Positions 18,145 to 27,429 of a DNA stretch of 64,000 nucleotides are shown piece after piece (positions within the stretch are counted from its first letter, which is position 1; each line of letters opens with the position of its first letter). The stretch covers positions 310,001 through 374,000 of the forward strand of contig CAWAMS010000002.1 in assembly GCA_963783245.1 (NCBI GenBank), read 5' to 3'. The notes under the pieces were generated by a model, which had not been told where the DNA came from, did no database searches, and saw nothing but the letters and a program-made list of their open reading frames with translations. Position numbers and translations under genes: made by a program. This DNA is from Bog-473 sp963783245 (GTDB lineage Bacteria > Actinomycetota > Acidimicrobiia > Acidimicrobiales > RAAP-2).

Positions 18145-19816
18145 TTATTCGGCTTTGGGGTGGCCGAACGAGACCACCCGTCCCTCTTCGAGTGTCAGGA
18201 CTGCGTCGCAGTGCGTCGCTTCGCTGGCCCGGTGGGTGATGAGCACCACGGTGCGCGCTCCCGCGGCGGCCAGCACGTCGGCGATCAAGCGCTCGGCCAG
18301 GGCGCTGTCGAGTCCCCCGGTGGGCTCGTCCAGGAGCAGGACCGGTCCACCGGCCAAAAGGGCGCGGGCGACGGCCAACCGGCGTCGCTCCCCTCCGGAG
18401 ATCGCCACACCGTCCTCGCCCACCTGCGTTTCGAGACCCGAGGGAAGGGACGCGACCCACGGGGCCAGTTGTGCGGCCTCCAGGGCGGAGGCGACCTCGT
18501 CCTCGGTTGCATCGGGGCGGCCGAGTGTCACATTGGAGCGCACGGTGCCGGCGAAGAGGTGTGCCCGCTGGTCCACCAGGGCGCAGATGGCCCGCACCTC
18601 TGCCTGGCGCAACCGGTCGACCGAGATCCCCCCGAGACTGAGTGCACCCTCTTCGAGGGGCCAGAAGCGTAGGAGCGCGTTGATCAGGCTGGACTTGCCC
18701 GCACCGCTCGATCCCGTCACCGCCACGCGTGTGCCGGGCGCCACCTCCAGGTCCACGTCGTCCAGGGCGCGTGGGAGTGCGGGTCCATAGCGCAGGGAGG
18801 CGTGCGCAAAGGAGATCTCCGGGCTCCCCGCGCCGAGATGCGACGGCACTGCGGGATCGTGCACCGGCACGGGGACCGCCTCGAGCGCCAGGAGCCTCCG
18901 GGCCGCGGTGGCGACGGCTCGGGATCGAGTGGCCGCCAGCGCGATGCCTGGAACGGGCTCGAACGTCCCCAGTGCCGCCAGGGGCAGGACCGCCACCAAG
19001 ACGGGGTTGAGATGGCCGGCGTGCACCGCGTCTGACGGTCACGGCCAGGACGGCGAGCACCGCTGCCCCGGCGCAGAGTTGCGCCGCCAGCGCTGCCTGC
19101 GACAGCGCGCGTCCCTGGCGGCGCTCGGTGGCCGTGACGTGGCTGCTCATCGTCTCGAGACGGTCGAGCATGGCGCCGTCGGCGCCGAAGGCCAGAAGTT
19201 CGGGAGCGCCGTGGATGGCGTCGACGACCTGCGCGGAAAGTGCGCCGCTGAGCGCGGCTGTCGATTCGGTGTCCGCCCCGCGCCAGGCCAGGTAGGTCGG
19301 GACCGTGGCCGCCACCAAAAGAGGGATCCCGAGGGCGATCGCGGCGGCGGGAAGTTCGAGTCCGACGACCACGAGGCCCAAGGTGGCCGCGCCGGCGGCG
19401 ATACCAAGCGGCAGGAGCGTGCGCAGGTAGAGGTCCTGCAACGTATCCACGTCGTCGATCGCGCTGGCGAGGAGGTCCCCGCTGCGCCAACCCGAGAGCG
19501 CCGCCGGCACCCGCGGGGTGAGGCAGTCATAGAGCCAGACACGCCAACGACCCAAGGCCCGCAGGGCGGCGTCATGCCCGACCAGACGCTCGGCGTAGCG
19601 CAGCGGCCCCCGCAAGAAGGCCAGAACCTCGACGACCGCCAATATTCCGACCAGGGCGCTCAGCGCGGGGCGGGAGGCGGCGCGTCCGAGGATATAGCCC
19701 GATCCGGCCAGGAGCCCGATGGTGGCGGCCGCTGCGGCCAGACCGAGCAGTCCGGCCAGCGCCAGACGTCCGAACGGGGTGCCGGGTTCGGCGAGGATAC
19801 GGCGGATCGCCTTCAT
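18145..19816 (-). CDS. cydC: Thiol exporter ABC transporter CydC subunit, one frameshift
   Basis: The second half of the CydDC heterodimeric exporter, which moves cysteine and glutathione outward and is needed for cytochrome bd assembly. The N-terminal membrane domain has five to six hydrophobic helices (LALAGLLGLAAAAATIGLL onward). The C-terminal ATPase domain has Walker A GSSGAGKSS, signature ISGGERRRLAVARA and Walker B LLLDEPTGGLD. The frame breaks near 19032, between VTVRRG and VHAGHLNPVL, inside the last membrane region. Its ATG at 19816 overlaps the cydD stop (ATGA). No cydA or cydB is visible within the window. Confidence 0.87.
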
Positions 19817-21528
19817 GGTGTGACCGCGGACAGTGGTGCCGTGCGGACGTCGATGACGGCGTCGAAGTCGGCCAGGAGGGTGGGCTCGTGCGCGGCCACG
19901 ATCACGGTGCGCCCGGCCAGCCATGGCGCGAGGGTTTCGGTCAAGCGTCGCGTCGTCGGTGGATCGAGGGACGCCGTGGGCTCGTCCAGCAACAGGATGG
20001 GCGCCGGTCGCAGGAGTGCTCGCGCCAGGGCGACCCGCTGTCGTTCCCCGGCGCTGAGGGTCAGGCCGTCCTGCCCCAATGGCGTGGCCAGGCCCTGCGG
20101 AAGATGGGCCACCAATCGATCCAGTCCCACGGCCGCAACAATGCGCTCGAGCACGTCGTCGGTGGCCTCGGGCGAGCCCAGCCGAAGATTCTCGGCCAAC
20201 GTGGCGGTGAAGAGATAGGGACGCTGCGGCAGCCAGGAGAAGTGGGTCCTCCACCGCGCCACCGCAACGTCGCACGATCTCGTTCCACCGACCGAGATGG
20301 AGCCCCCGGACGGCTCGACGAATCCGAGTAACGCGGCCAGGACGGACGACTTCCCGGCGCCGGAGGGCCCGACCAGCGCGAGCCGGCTCCCGGCCGGCGC
20401 ATGGAGGGAAAAGTCCTCGAGTGCGTCGGAAGTGCGATCGTCGTAGGTGACGCGGAGGTGGTGAATGCGAAGGTCGACTGCGGACGCCGGCGGCTCCACG
20501 GCGGCCGGGCGGGATGTCGCGCCGTCCGTACCGCCGGCGGCTCCCTCGGGCGCCAGCGCCAGGATCTCGACGACCCGGGCCGCCGCGGCTTGCCCTTCCG
20601 TGCTCGCGTGAAACTCGGCACCGGCCCGCCGCAGCGGGACGAAGACCTCCGGAGCGACCAGAAGCACGGCCATTGCCGTCTGCAGGTCGAGCTCTCCCCA
20701 CAACAGGCGCAGACCCAAGGCCATGGCAACGAACCCGACGCCGAATCCTGCGATCAGATCCATGGACAGCGCGGAGAGGAAGGCGACGCGCAACGTCCGC
20801 ATTGTGGCGACGCGCACGCCTTCGGTGGACTCGACCACCTCGCGTCGCCCGTGCGCATCGCGTCCGAACGCGCGCAGCGTCGGGAGTCCCTCAATGAGTT
20901 GGAGGAACCGACCGGCCAAGGAGCCGAGACGGCGCCACTGCCGCGCCGTGCGGCGGTTGGCTTCGCGGCCGAAGTGGATCATGGTGATGGGAACCGCGAT
21001 CACCAGTGCCAGGACAATGACGAGTGACAGCCAGTCCTGCGAGGCGATCCACGCCAGAAGCACGACGGGAATCACCACCGCCGCCGCCGTTTGAGGGAGG
21101 TAGCGGGCGAAGTACGCGTGGAGGGACCGCAGACCTCGCGTCGCCGTGAGCGACAACTCGCCGGGGCGTTCCCCGACCAACCATGCGGGGCCGAGCGCAA
21201 GAACCTGGCGAAGTAGCTGCCCCCGCATGGCGGACACGACCGACTCGGCGGTGCGCTCCGCCCATCGCTCACCGACGAAGGCCACGACCGCGCGCGCCAC
21301 GACGGCGAGAGCAAACGCGACCAGCTCGGGACGCAGCGCCTCGAGGGGGACGTGGTGCAGCAGCGATCGGTCGATGGCGGTCGCCAGTGCCACGGCCTGC
21401 ACCACGGTGCATGCCGCACTCACCGCACCGATCACCAGCGCGGCGACCGTCGCCGACCGGATCGCCGGGACACGGGACGCCAGCTCGGGATCGACGAGGC
21501 GTGAGTGGGCAGGGCGGACGGAGCTCAC
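19813..21528 (-). CDS. cydD: Thiol exporter ABC transporter CydD subunit
   Basis: A 571-residue fused permease-ATPase. The membrane domain occupies about residues 1-310 and carries the CydD-like stretch RQWRRLGSLAGRFLQLIEGL. The ATPase domain has Walker A GPSGAGKSS, the Q-loop SWLPQRPYLF, signature LSAGERQRVALARA and Walker B LLLDEPTASLD, with a switch histidine in VIVAAHEPTLL. The start is GTG at 21528. It is translationally coupled to cydC by an ATGA overlap. The CydD versus CydC assignment follows gene order (D before C) and the loop sequence. Promoter elements in the 214-base gap to the divergent dienelactone hydrolase gene were not clear to me. Confidence 0.88.
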   Translation of the reverse strand: MSSVRPAHSRLVDPELASRVPAIRSATVAALVIGAVSAACTVVQAVALATAIDRSLLHHVPLEALRPELVAFALAVVARAVVAFVGERWAERTAESVVSAMRGQLLRQVLALGPAWLVGERPGELSLTATRGLRSLHAYFARYLPQTAAAVVIPVVLLAWIASQDWLSLVIVLALVIAVPITMIHFGREANRRTARQWRRLGSLAGRFLQLIEGLPTLRAFGRDAHGRREVVESTEGVRVATMRTLRVAFLSALSMDLIAGFGVGFVAMALGLRLLWGELDLQTAMAVLLVAPEVFVPLRRAGAEFHASTEGQAAAARVVEILALAPEGAAGGTDGATSRPAAVEPPASAVDLRIHHLRVTYDDRTSDALEDFSLHAPAGSRLALVGPSGAGKSSVLAALLGFVEPSGGSISVGGTRSCDVAVARWRTHFSWLPQRPYLFTATLAENLRLGSPEATDDVLERIVAAVGLDRLVAHLPQGLATPLGQDGLTLSAGERQRVALARALLRPAPILLLDEPTASLDPPTTRRLTETLAPWLAGRTVIVAAHEPTLLADFDAVIDVRTAPLSAVTP

Positions 21529-21730
21529 AGGGGGAACGCCGTGCTCTCCATGTGGACGGTCGGGCCGGGAAGCCCCTCGGTTGGGCCGGAGGCAGCGAAG
21601 GGAGCGATGGTTGCATCATCGCAGGTGGGAGCAGCGAGATTCACATCGGGCCGTTCGGGGGGCTCATGTTCGGGGTCGGGGAGCGCATTTCGCTGGTCCG
21701 GGGGCGGGGAGGGTGCACGATGGGCGATGC

Positions 21731-21736
21731 TACGGT
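21731..21736 (+). promoter_or_regulatory. -10-like box TACGGT before dienelactone hydrolase gene
   Basis: TACGGT ends 6 bases before the ATG at 21743, the same hexamer and nearly the same spacing as before the reductase gene at 5348. It fits a leaderless transcript. No ribosome binding site is visible between the box and the start codon. Confidence 0.4.
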
Positions 21737-21742
21737 CCCCCG

Positions 21743-22585
21743 ATGGCAAGGAGCGATACGGGCCAGTGGCGGGCCGCCCTGGAAGGCTTTGCACAAGAGT
21801 CGTTCGAGGCGGACGGGAAACGGCGGACCGTGTACCGGGGCGGCGACGGCCCCGCCGTCATCGTGATTCCTGAAATGCCGGGTATCACCCCCCATGTGGC
21901 CGACTACGGGCGAAAGGTCATGGCGGCAGGGTGCACCGTGGTGATGCCGAGCCTGTTCGGCGATCCCGGACGGCCGGCCTCAGGTGGCTACCTGGTCCAG
22001 TCATTCGGTCCGGCCTGTGTCTCGCGGGAGTTCAGTGCCTTCGCCCTGAAGAGAACGAGCCCCGTCACTGTGTGGTTGCGCAAGCTGGCGGCAGCCGAAC
22101 ACGAACGATGCGGCGGACCGGGGGTGGGGGTGGTGGGGATGTGCTTCACCGGCGGTTTTGCGTTGGCCATGATGGTCGACGACATCGTGCTGGCACCTGT
22201 GCTCAGTCAGCCCTCGCTTCCGTTCCCCTTGTCGAAGAGATTCAAGGCCGATATCGGAATTTCCGACGCGGATCTCACCCGCGTCAAGGAGCGGACATCC
22301 GCCGGGACATGCGTCTTGGGTCTGCGTTTCACCAATGATCCTTTCTGCTTCGAGGATCGTTTCGCCACCTTGCGACGTGAGCTTGGCGACGCGTTCATCG
22401 CCGTTGAGATCGACTCTTCACCGGGAAATCCTCACGGCCACCCGAAGGCGGCGCACTCCGTGTTGACCGAGCATCTGCAGGATCGGGAGGGAACGCCGAC
22501 CCGCGCCGCACTCGATCAGACACTGGCCTTTTTCCGGGAGAAACTGGGGGTGGGGTCGGGACCTGGCCCGCGGCCCGGGTCGTAG
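21743..22585 (+). CDS. Dienelactone hydrolase family protein
   Basis: A 280-residue alpha/beta hydrolase. It shows the DLH pattern: Glu44 in VIPEMPG, nucleophile Cys134 in VGMCFTGGFA, and a late histidine-rich segment (NPHGHPKAAHSV) that would hold the catalytic histidine. Classic members open dienelactone rings in chloro-aromatic degradation, but many relatives have other ester or lactone substrates. No aromatic-degradation genes lie nearby. It is convergent with the first FtsX-type permease gene, whose stop codon follows after 1 base. The family is confident and the substrate unknown. Confidence 0.87.
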   Translation: MARSDTGQWRAALEGFAQESFEADGKRRTVYRGGDGPAVIVIPEMPGITPHVADYGRKVMAAGCTVVMPSLFGDPGRPASGGYLVQSFGPACVSREFSAFALKRTSPVTVWLRKLAAAEHERCGGPGVGVVGMCFTGGFALAMMVDDIVLAPVLSQPSLPFPLSKRFKADIGISDADLTRVKERTSAGTCVLGLRFTNDPFCFEDRFATLRRELGDAFIAVEIDSSPGNPHGHPKAAHSVLTEHLQDREGTPTRAALDQTLAFFREKLGVGSGPGPRPGS

Positions 22586-22586
22586 C

Positions 22587-25091
22587 TCACTCGCTCCGGA
22601 GGAGTTGGGCCGTCGGGGTACGCGCCGCGATACGGCCGGGGACGGCGGCGACCAGGTTCGCCAGCACCAGCGCGGCGACGCCGATCAGCACGATCGACAC
22701 GGCCGGGACGGTGGGGTCGGGCACGGCGCTGATCTGGTGGACGAAGAGGCCCCAGAGAAACCTGCCCAGCGCGATGCCGAGCGGTATGCCGATGACGCAG
22801 CCGATGCCCACCGCCACGCTGGCCTGCCACGCGATCGCTGCCGCCAACTGTCGTTTGGTGAACCCGAGCGCCTTCAAGAGCGCCAGGTCGGTGCGGCGCC
22901 GGCGCACCGAGGAAACAAGTGTCAGGCCGAGCGCCACGACTGCGCCGCACGCCAGTGCGAGGCCGAGCAGGATCGGCGTCGTCCCGAGCGTCCGGTAGTT
23001 GAGGATCTCGGCCGGTCTCTCCACGGGTAACACCGCTCCGCCATCATCCTCGAACTGTGTGAATTTATGGCCGATCGCCTGCAACGATGCCAACCCTGCT
23101 TTGGGGTTCGACCCCTTGACCATCTGGACGAGAATGGCATTAGGCCCCGGGACCTCCACGTCGAAGATGTTGCGCGCCCCGGGGGAGATGAGTTTGTAGG
23201 ACAGCAATGCCCCGCTGCCCATTTCGAGATGGGCGGATCCTGCGATGCCGATCGCCGGCATGGTGGCCGTCCCCACGATGGTGAGCGTCGTGCGCGCCGA
23301 ACCCGCGCTACTGACCTCGACGGTGTCGCCCAGCCGCTTGTGGAGCTGCGCCATCGTGTCGGCTCCGAGCACAACTTGACGGGGCCCGTCGAAGCCGTGT
23401 CCCGACAAGAGGGGAGGCCCGACCCCGGCATTGGGGCTTCCGCCCATCACGGGAACGTTCAACTGGTCGATGCGCAGTGTCGAGAAATACACCCCGGTCC
23501 AATGCGCCACGAAGTGATCGGCATTCAAGAGGGCGGCGACGGGACGGCCGGGAATGTCGCCCAGGCCGCCGCCGCCATCCATGTCGTAGGTCCAGTTCCA
23601 GCCGTAGAGGGCAGGGCGCGAGACGAGGGTGTTCAAGCTGGAGCCGAAGGTGACGGTGGTGACCACGACGGTCAAGGCCAGAATTGCACCGAGGATCGCA
23701 GAGCGCACGGGTACAGTGCTGCGGCCCACACCCGGCTCGAGTGCAAAGCGGATTCCCGTGACCGCGGTCGGAGGCAGACCCGAGGCCGTCGCCGCGCGTG
23801 CCACGCTCGACCCCCGCTCTCTTTGCAGACGGACCGCCACCCGGTGGGGTGCGGCCCGGTACGCCACCACCACGGCCAACGTGCTGAGACTCAAGAGCAG
23901 CAGCACCACCCCGAAGCCGATGACCGTCCAGTCCACGTGCAGCCCGACCCGAATCAAGGGTCGGACGGGGCCGAGGGGCGCCAACGGAGACAGCCCTATC
24001 GCCACCAGCCCGGCCAGGAGGCTGCCCACGACGATTGACGCCAATGTTCCGAGAAGTCCGTCACTCAACGTCATGGCCGGACCGGCGCCGAGGGCGCGGA
24101 GCACGTTGAGATCATCCGCATTGAGGCGGATCCGTCTTCCGATGACCTGACCGGCAATCAGGAGGACGGCGAGCCCGGCGATCCCGCCGAAGACACCAAG
24201 GGCAATTGATTCGGGTTTGAGCGTGCGCTCCGCCCTCGCTTCGACGTCGGGTGCCTGGACATAGGTAAAGGGCAGGCCCTTGGGGAGGATGCCGTGAATT
24301 TCGGATTCCACCGTGGAGAGGTAACGGGTGCCATCATCGAGGGCGATGCCACTCTCCATGGCGTTGCTGCAACAGGCGAGAAGTTTGTCGGCGAAGGCCG
24401 GAGTGAACAGTTCGATCTGATCGGAGTTGGCGTTGTCCTGATCCTGGAAGAGAGAATCAACGTTTGCCGCACCGATGCCGACGAGTTTCATGCGAATCTG
24501 GTGGTCGCGTGGAACCTTGAAGGTGGGCGAGTTGCCCTGCGAAACACCACCGGCATTGGAAACCCAACCGATCGTCACCGTCTCGCCGAGATGGAATCCG
24601 TAGAGGTGGGCCGTGGCGGAGTCCAAGACGAACTCGTCGGCCTTCTTGGGGTTGGCCGCCCTCCCCTGGGTGACGACGACGCGATCCTGGTCGAAGTAGA
24701 GGCCGTTGACGCTGCCGGTCGCGCCGATCCCATTGGAGAGGGCTACAGGTTCGTTGTTCCTACCGACTGGCCCGGCATTGATACCGACTTGCGACTCCAC
24801 ACTCCTCACGTGGGGGAGACGGGCGATCTTTCGCAGGAGGGTCGGGTTGTAACCCGCATTCAGGCCGATGGCCGGGTTGAAGACGCCGTCGAGGACAAAG
24901 AGATCAGGAGTGTTGGTACTGATGGCAAAGTCGACGAAAGACGATTCGGTCGTCCGGGCCGCCGCGATGGCTCCCATCGAAAGCCCCCCCAGGAGACCGG
25001 TGAGAAGCGTGACCGCAAGCAGTCCGGACCACCGACGGGCAAAGGTGGCCCGGAACCGGTACCACGCGAATGCACGAACCTGGCCGGTCAC
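22587..25091 (-). CDS. FtsX-like ABC transporter permease (paralogue 1)
   Basis: An 834-residue permease with ten or so hydrophobic segments and two large extracytoplasmic domains, the architecture of MacB/FtsX-type proteins that move lipids or peptides or do mechanical work with an ATPase partner. It begins AWYRFRATFARRW followed by a membrane helix, and ends with the FtsX core (RRRTDLALLKALGFTKRQLA, helices, then ARTPTAQLLRSE). It is clearly paralogous to the permease at 34369-36954: both share NGL(Y/F)FDQDRV, VTQGR and GFHLGET. The GTG at 25091 overlaps the stop of the upstream FAD-oxidoreductase gene (GTGA). No ATPase is directly adjacent; the nearest is at 29971-30669. Confidence 0.87.
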   Translation of the reverse strand: MTGQVRAFAWYRFRATFARRWSGLLAVTLLTGLLGGLSMGAIAAARTTESSFVDFAISTNTPDLFVLDGVFNPAIGLNAGYNPTLLRKIARLPHVRSVESQVGINAGPVGRNNEPVALSNGIGATGSVNGLYFDQDRVVVTQGRAANPKKADEFVLDSATAHLYGFHLGETVTIGWVSNAGGVSQGNSPTFKVPRDHQIRMKLVGIGAANVDSLFQDQDNANSDQIELFTPAFADKLLACCSNAMESGIALDDGTRYLSTVESEIHGILPKGLPFTYVQAPDVEARAERTLKPESIALGVFGGIAGLAVLLIAGQVIGRRIRLNADDLNVLRALGAGPAMTLSDGLLGTLASIVVGSLLAGLVAIGLSPLAPLGPVRPLIRVGLHVDWTVIGFGVVLLLLSLSTLAVVVAYRAAPHRVAVRLQRERGSSVARAATASGLPPTAVTGIRFALEPGVGRSTVPVRSAILGAILALTVVVTTVTFGSSLNTLVSRPALYGWNWTYDMDGGGGLGDIPGRPVAALLNADHFVAHWTGVYFSTLRIDQLNVPVMGGSPNAGVGPPLLSGHGFDGPRQVVLGADTMAQLHKRLGDTVEVSSAGSARTTLTIVGTATMPAIGIAGSAHLEMGSGALLSYKLISPGARNIFDVEVPGPNAILVQMVKGSNPKAGLASLQAIGHKFTQFEDDGGAVLPVERPAEILNYRTLGTTPILLGLALACGAVVALGLTLVSSVRRRRTDLALLKALGFTKRQLAAAIAWQASVAVGIGCVIGIPLGIALGRFLWGLFVHQISAVPDPTVPAVSIVLIGVAALVLANLVAAVPGRIAARTPTAQLLRSE

Positions 25092-26542
25092 GCGACCGCC
25101 GGCTCTACTCCTGCCGGTGTGAGGTGTCCCAGATCGTGGAGCGCAGTACGGGCCGCATAGTGACCGCACATGCCGTGCACCCCTCCACCGGGTGGCGTCG
25201 ACGCCGAGCAGAGGTAGACGCCCTTCAGTCCGGTGCGATAAGGGTTCCAGCGCACGGTGGGTCGAAAGACGGTCTGGCGCAACGTCACCGCTCCCGCGCC
25301 GATATCCCCGCCGACGTAGCTCGGGTTGTGCGCTTGGGTCTCGGTGGCGGTCGTGGTGAGCTGACCGACGATGCGCTCGCGAAATCCGGGTGCGAACCGC
25401 TCGATCTGTGCCTCGATCCGTTCCCTCATGTCAACGTCGGATCCGTTGGGAACGTGGCAGTACGCCCACAACGTGTGCTTTCCCGAAGGGGCCCGGGTCG
25501 GGTCGAGGACACATGGCTGTGTGACCAGACAGAACGGGCGCTCAGGGTGACGGCCCGCAGCGACATCCGCCTCGCCCTGCGCCACTTCGGCGAAGCTTCC
25601 CCCCACGTGCAGCGTCACCGCCTCCCGGCAGAGGTCTGCCTGCCAGGGGACCGGTCCGTCGAGTGCCCAATCGACCTTGCAGATCCCGGGCCCATAGCGG
25701 AAGTGCTCGAGGGCACGGCGGTACCGGCCCGGAAGTCGGTCACCGGCCAGATCGATGAATTGACGCGGCGTCATGTCGAGGAACGTCGCTCGAGCCGGGG
25801 GAAGGTCATGGAGTCTCCTGATCCACTGGCCGGTGATGACCCGACCGTCGAGCGACTCGAGCTCAGCGGTCAGGGCATCGACGATACGTCCACTACCGCC
25901 CTCGACGACGGGCCAGCCGAGGGCGTGGGCCAACGTGGTGAACAGCAACCCGAACGCGCCGGACAGTGGTGCGTCGAACGGGAGCATGGAGTGGGCCGCC
26001 GCGCCGGCGATGATCGCGCGGGCCTCGATGGTGCGGAAGTGCGTCGCTAGTCGCTCGGCTGATGCGAGGCCTTTGAGCCCGAACAGCGCGGTCGCGACGG
26101 GGCTGCTCGGGATGGTGCGCAGAGGGGCGAGGAAGTTCGGCAGGATGCCGTCGGCGTTCCGCACCAGGGAGGAGAACATCTTCGTGTAGGCGGCGCGGTC
26201 CACACCGAGGTGCGCCGCGGTCTCGTTGACCGTGCCGATGACCGCGGTCGCCTGACCCCCGTCGAGCGGTTGCACAAAGGCGACCCGCGGCGTGAGGAGA
26301 TGCACTCCTCGACCCGAGAGATCCGTGCCTCGGAAGAACGGGGAGGCGCTGAGGAGCGGGTGGACCGCCGAGCAGACGTCGTGGTGGAACCCGGGAAGTG
26401 TCAATTCCTCGGTCCGGCATCCTCCTCCGATCGAGTCCGCCCCTTCCAGGACGTCGACCACCAATCCGGCGCGGGCCATCGTCAACGCGGCGGCGAGTCC
26501 GTTCGGTCCGGAGCCGACGACGACGATATCGGCGCGCCTCAT
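25088..26542 (-). CDS. FAD-dependent oxidoreductase, phytoene dehydrogenase-like (CrtI/COG1233 group)
   Basis: A 484-residue flavoprotein with an N-terminal dinucleotide-binding motif (VVVGSGPNGLAAALTMARAG), a flavin-contacting GGGCRTEELTLPGFHHD segment and a C-terminal FAD site (GGGVHGMCGHYAART). This group resembles carotenoid desaturases and amine oxidases, and the real substrates of most actinobacterial members are unknown. No carotenoid genes are present in the window. The ATG at 26542 starts the protein right at the Rossmann strand. It sits 7 bases after the MBL hydrolase stop and overlaps the first permease start, so four genes (28455 down to 22587) may form one transcript. Confidence 0.85.
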   Translation of the reverse strand: MRRADIVVVGSGPNGLAAALTMARAGLVVDVLEGADSIGGGCRTEELTLPGFHHDVCSAVHPLLSASPFFRGTDLSGRGVHLLTPRVAFVQPLDGGQATAVIGTVNETAAHLGVDRAAYTKMFSSLVRNADGILPNFLAPLRTIPSSPVATALFGLKGLASAERLATHFRTIEARAIIAGAAAHSMLPFDAPLSGAFGLLFTTLAHALGWPVVEGGSGRIVDALTAELESLDGRVITGQWIRRLHDLPPARATFLDMTPRQFIDLAGDRLPGRYRRALEHFRYGPGICKVDWALDGPVPWQADLCREAVTLHVGGSFAEVAQGEADVAAGRHPERPFCLVTQPCVLDPTRAPSGKHTLWAYCHVPNGSDVDMRERIEAQIERFAPGFRERIVGQLTTTATETQAHNPSYVGGDIGAGAVTLRQTVFRPTVRWNPYRTGLKGVYLCSASTPPGGGVHGMCGHYAARTALHDLGHLTPAGVEPAVA

Positions 26543-26549
26543 CGGGGCG

Positions 26550-27425
26550 TCACAGCGCAAGTTCCAGCATGTTCGATGCCCCGATGACCGTGACGGTCGA
26601 GGTCGAGAAACGCTCGACGAGCGCGTCGACGGCCGTGTCGCAGCGGTCGGGTCGGTGGTGGAACAGTGCGACCGATTGCGCACCGGCCCGACGTCCGAGC
26701 TCGACGGCGTAGTCGGCCGCGGCATGCCCGAACGAGGCTTCTGCCGGAAGCTCTTCGGGCACGAGGTGTGCATCGTGGATGAGCACGTCGACGTCGCGGG
26801 CAAGATCGAGGACGGCGGGGTGGTATTCACCCCACCCCTCTGGACCGTTGCCCAGTTCGGTCGGGCAGTGGTCAGGGATGTAGGCGATGGTCGAGTGGCC
26901 GTCCGTCACCCGGTATCCCACGGTTCGACCGCCCTTGTGAGGGACGTCCTTGGCCACCACACGGAAGCCCCCGACCGGAAACCCACCGTCGGAGAATGCG
27001 TCCGGCGGCAAGACATCGAACGTCCAGTTCCCGCGCAGATTCCGCGGCCGGATGGGGAAGAGGGGCGGTGACATCATCCGGGCCAACACGCTCTCCGCGT
27101 CCGCCCCGTCCTCCTGCGGGGGAAGGCGCAAGGTGACCTGCGAATCGGGGTGGTCGCCACTCTGGAAGAAGGGCAGGCCCTGAATGTGATCCCAGTGCAG
27201 ATGGGTCAGGAGGATGCTGCCGGCGAACGGCCGACGCTCCAGAAGCGACGTGACCTGTCGGAGCCCCGTTCCCGCATCGAGCAGGAGCGTGGGCACGGCC
27301 GCGCCCGAAGGCGCCGCGTCGGCGTCGAGCGACAGTGCGACGCACGATGTGTGACCGCCGTAATGAACGAACTCGGGCCCGGGAGCCGGAGTAGATCCGC
27401 GAGTACCGCAAAAATGGACCCGCAC
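26550..27425 (-). CDS. Metallo-beta-lactamase-fold hydrolase, linked to cyclic-nucleotide protein
   Basis: A 291-residue MBL-fold enzyme. Key metal ligands are visible: LTHLHWDHIQG (HxHxDH), a later IPDHCP, and HDAHLVPEE with downstream FGHAAADYA and ALFHHRP. The N-terminal FCGTRGSTPAPG, with HYGGHTSC, is typical of phosphodiesterase-like MBL proteins in the PhnP/RNase Z neighbourhood, which supports a phosphodiester or cyclic-nucleotide substrate, though this is inference. The start is GTG at 27425, 4 bases after the stop of the cyclic-nucleotide-binding protein gene, so the pair is probably translated from one message. The cyclase gene is divergent from this pair. Confidence 0.84.
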   Translation of the reverse strand: MRVHFCGTRGSTPAPGPEFVHYGGHTSCVALSLDADAAPSGAAVPTLLLDAGTGLRQVTSLLERRPFAGSILLTHLHWDHIQGLPFFQSGDHPDSQVTLRLPPQEDGADAESVLARMMSPPLFPIRPRNLRGNWTFDVLPPDAFSDGGFPVGGFRVVAKDVPHKGGRTVGYRVTDGHSTIAYIPDHCPTELGNGPEGWGEYHPAVLDLARDVDVLIHDAHLVPEELPAEASFGHAAADYAVELGRRAGAQSVALFHHRPDRCDTAVDALVERFSTSTVTVIGASNMLELAL

Positions 27426-27429
27426 TCGC

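Noticed and set aside
17333..20701. A single 1122-codon minus-strand frame joining PPK2 with CydC and CydD sequence
   Set aside because: The joined parts are the PPK2 frame, part of CydC and shadow sequence read through because no stop intervenes. Start codons, family borders and the cydC frame break show separate genes.
21743..22585. Aromatic degradation pathway
   Set aside because: A single dienelactone hydrolase-type protein is not enough. No ring-cleaving dioxygenase or muconate enzymes are visible.
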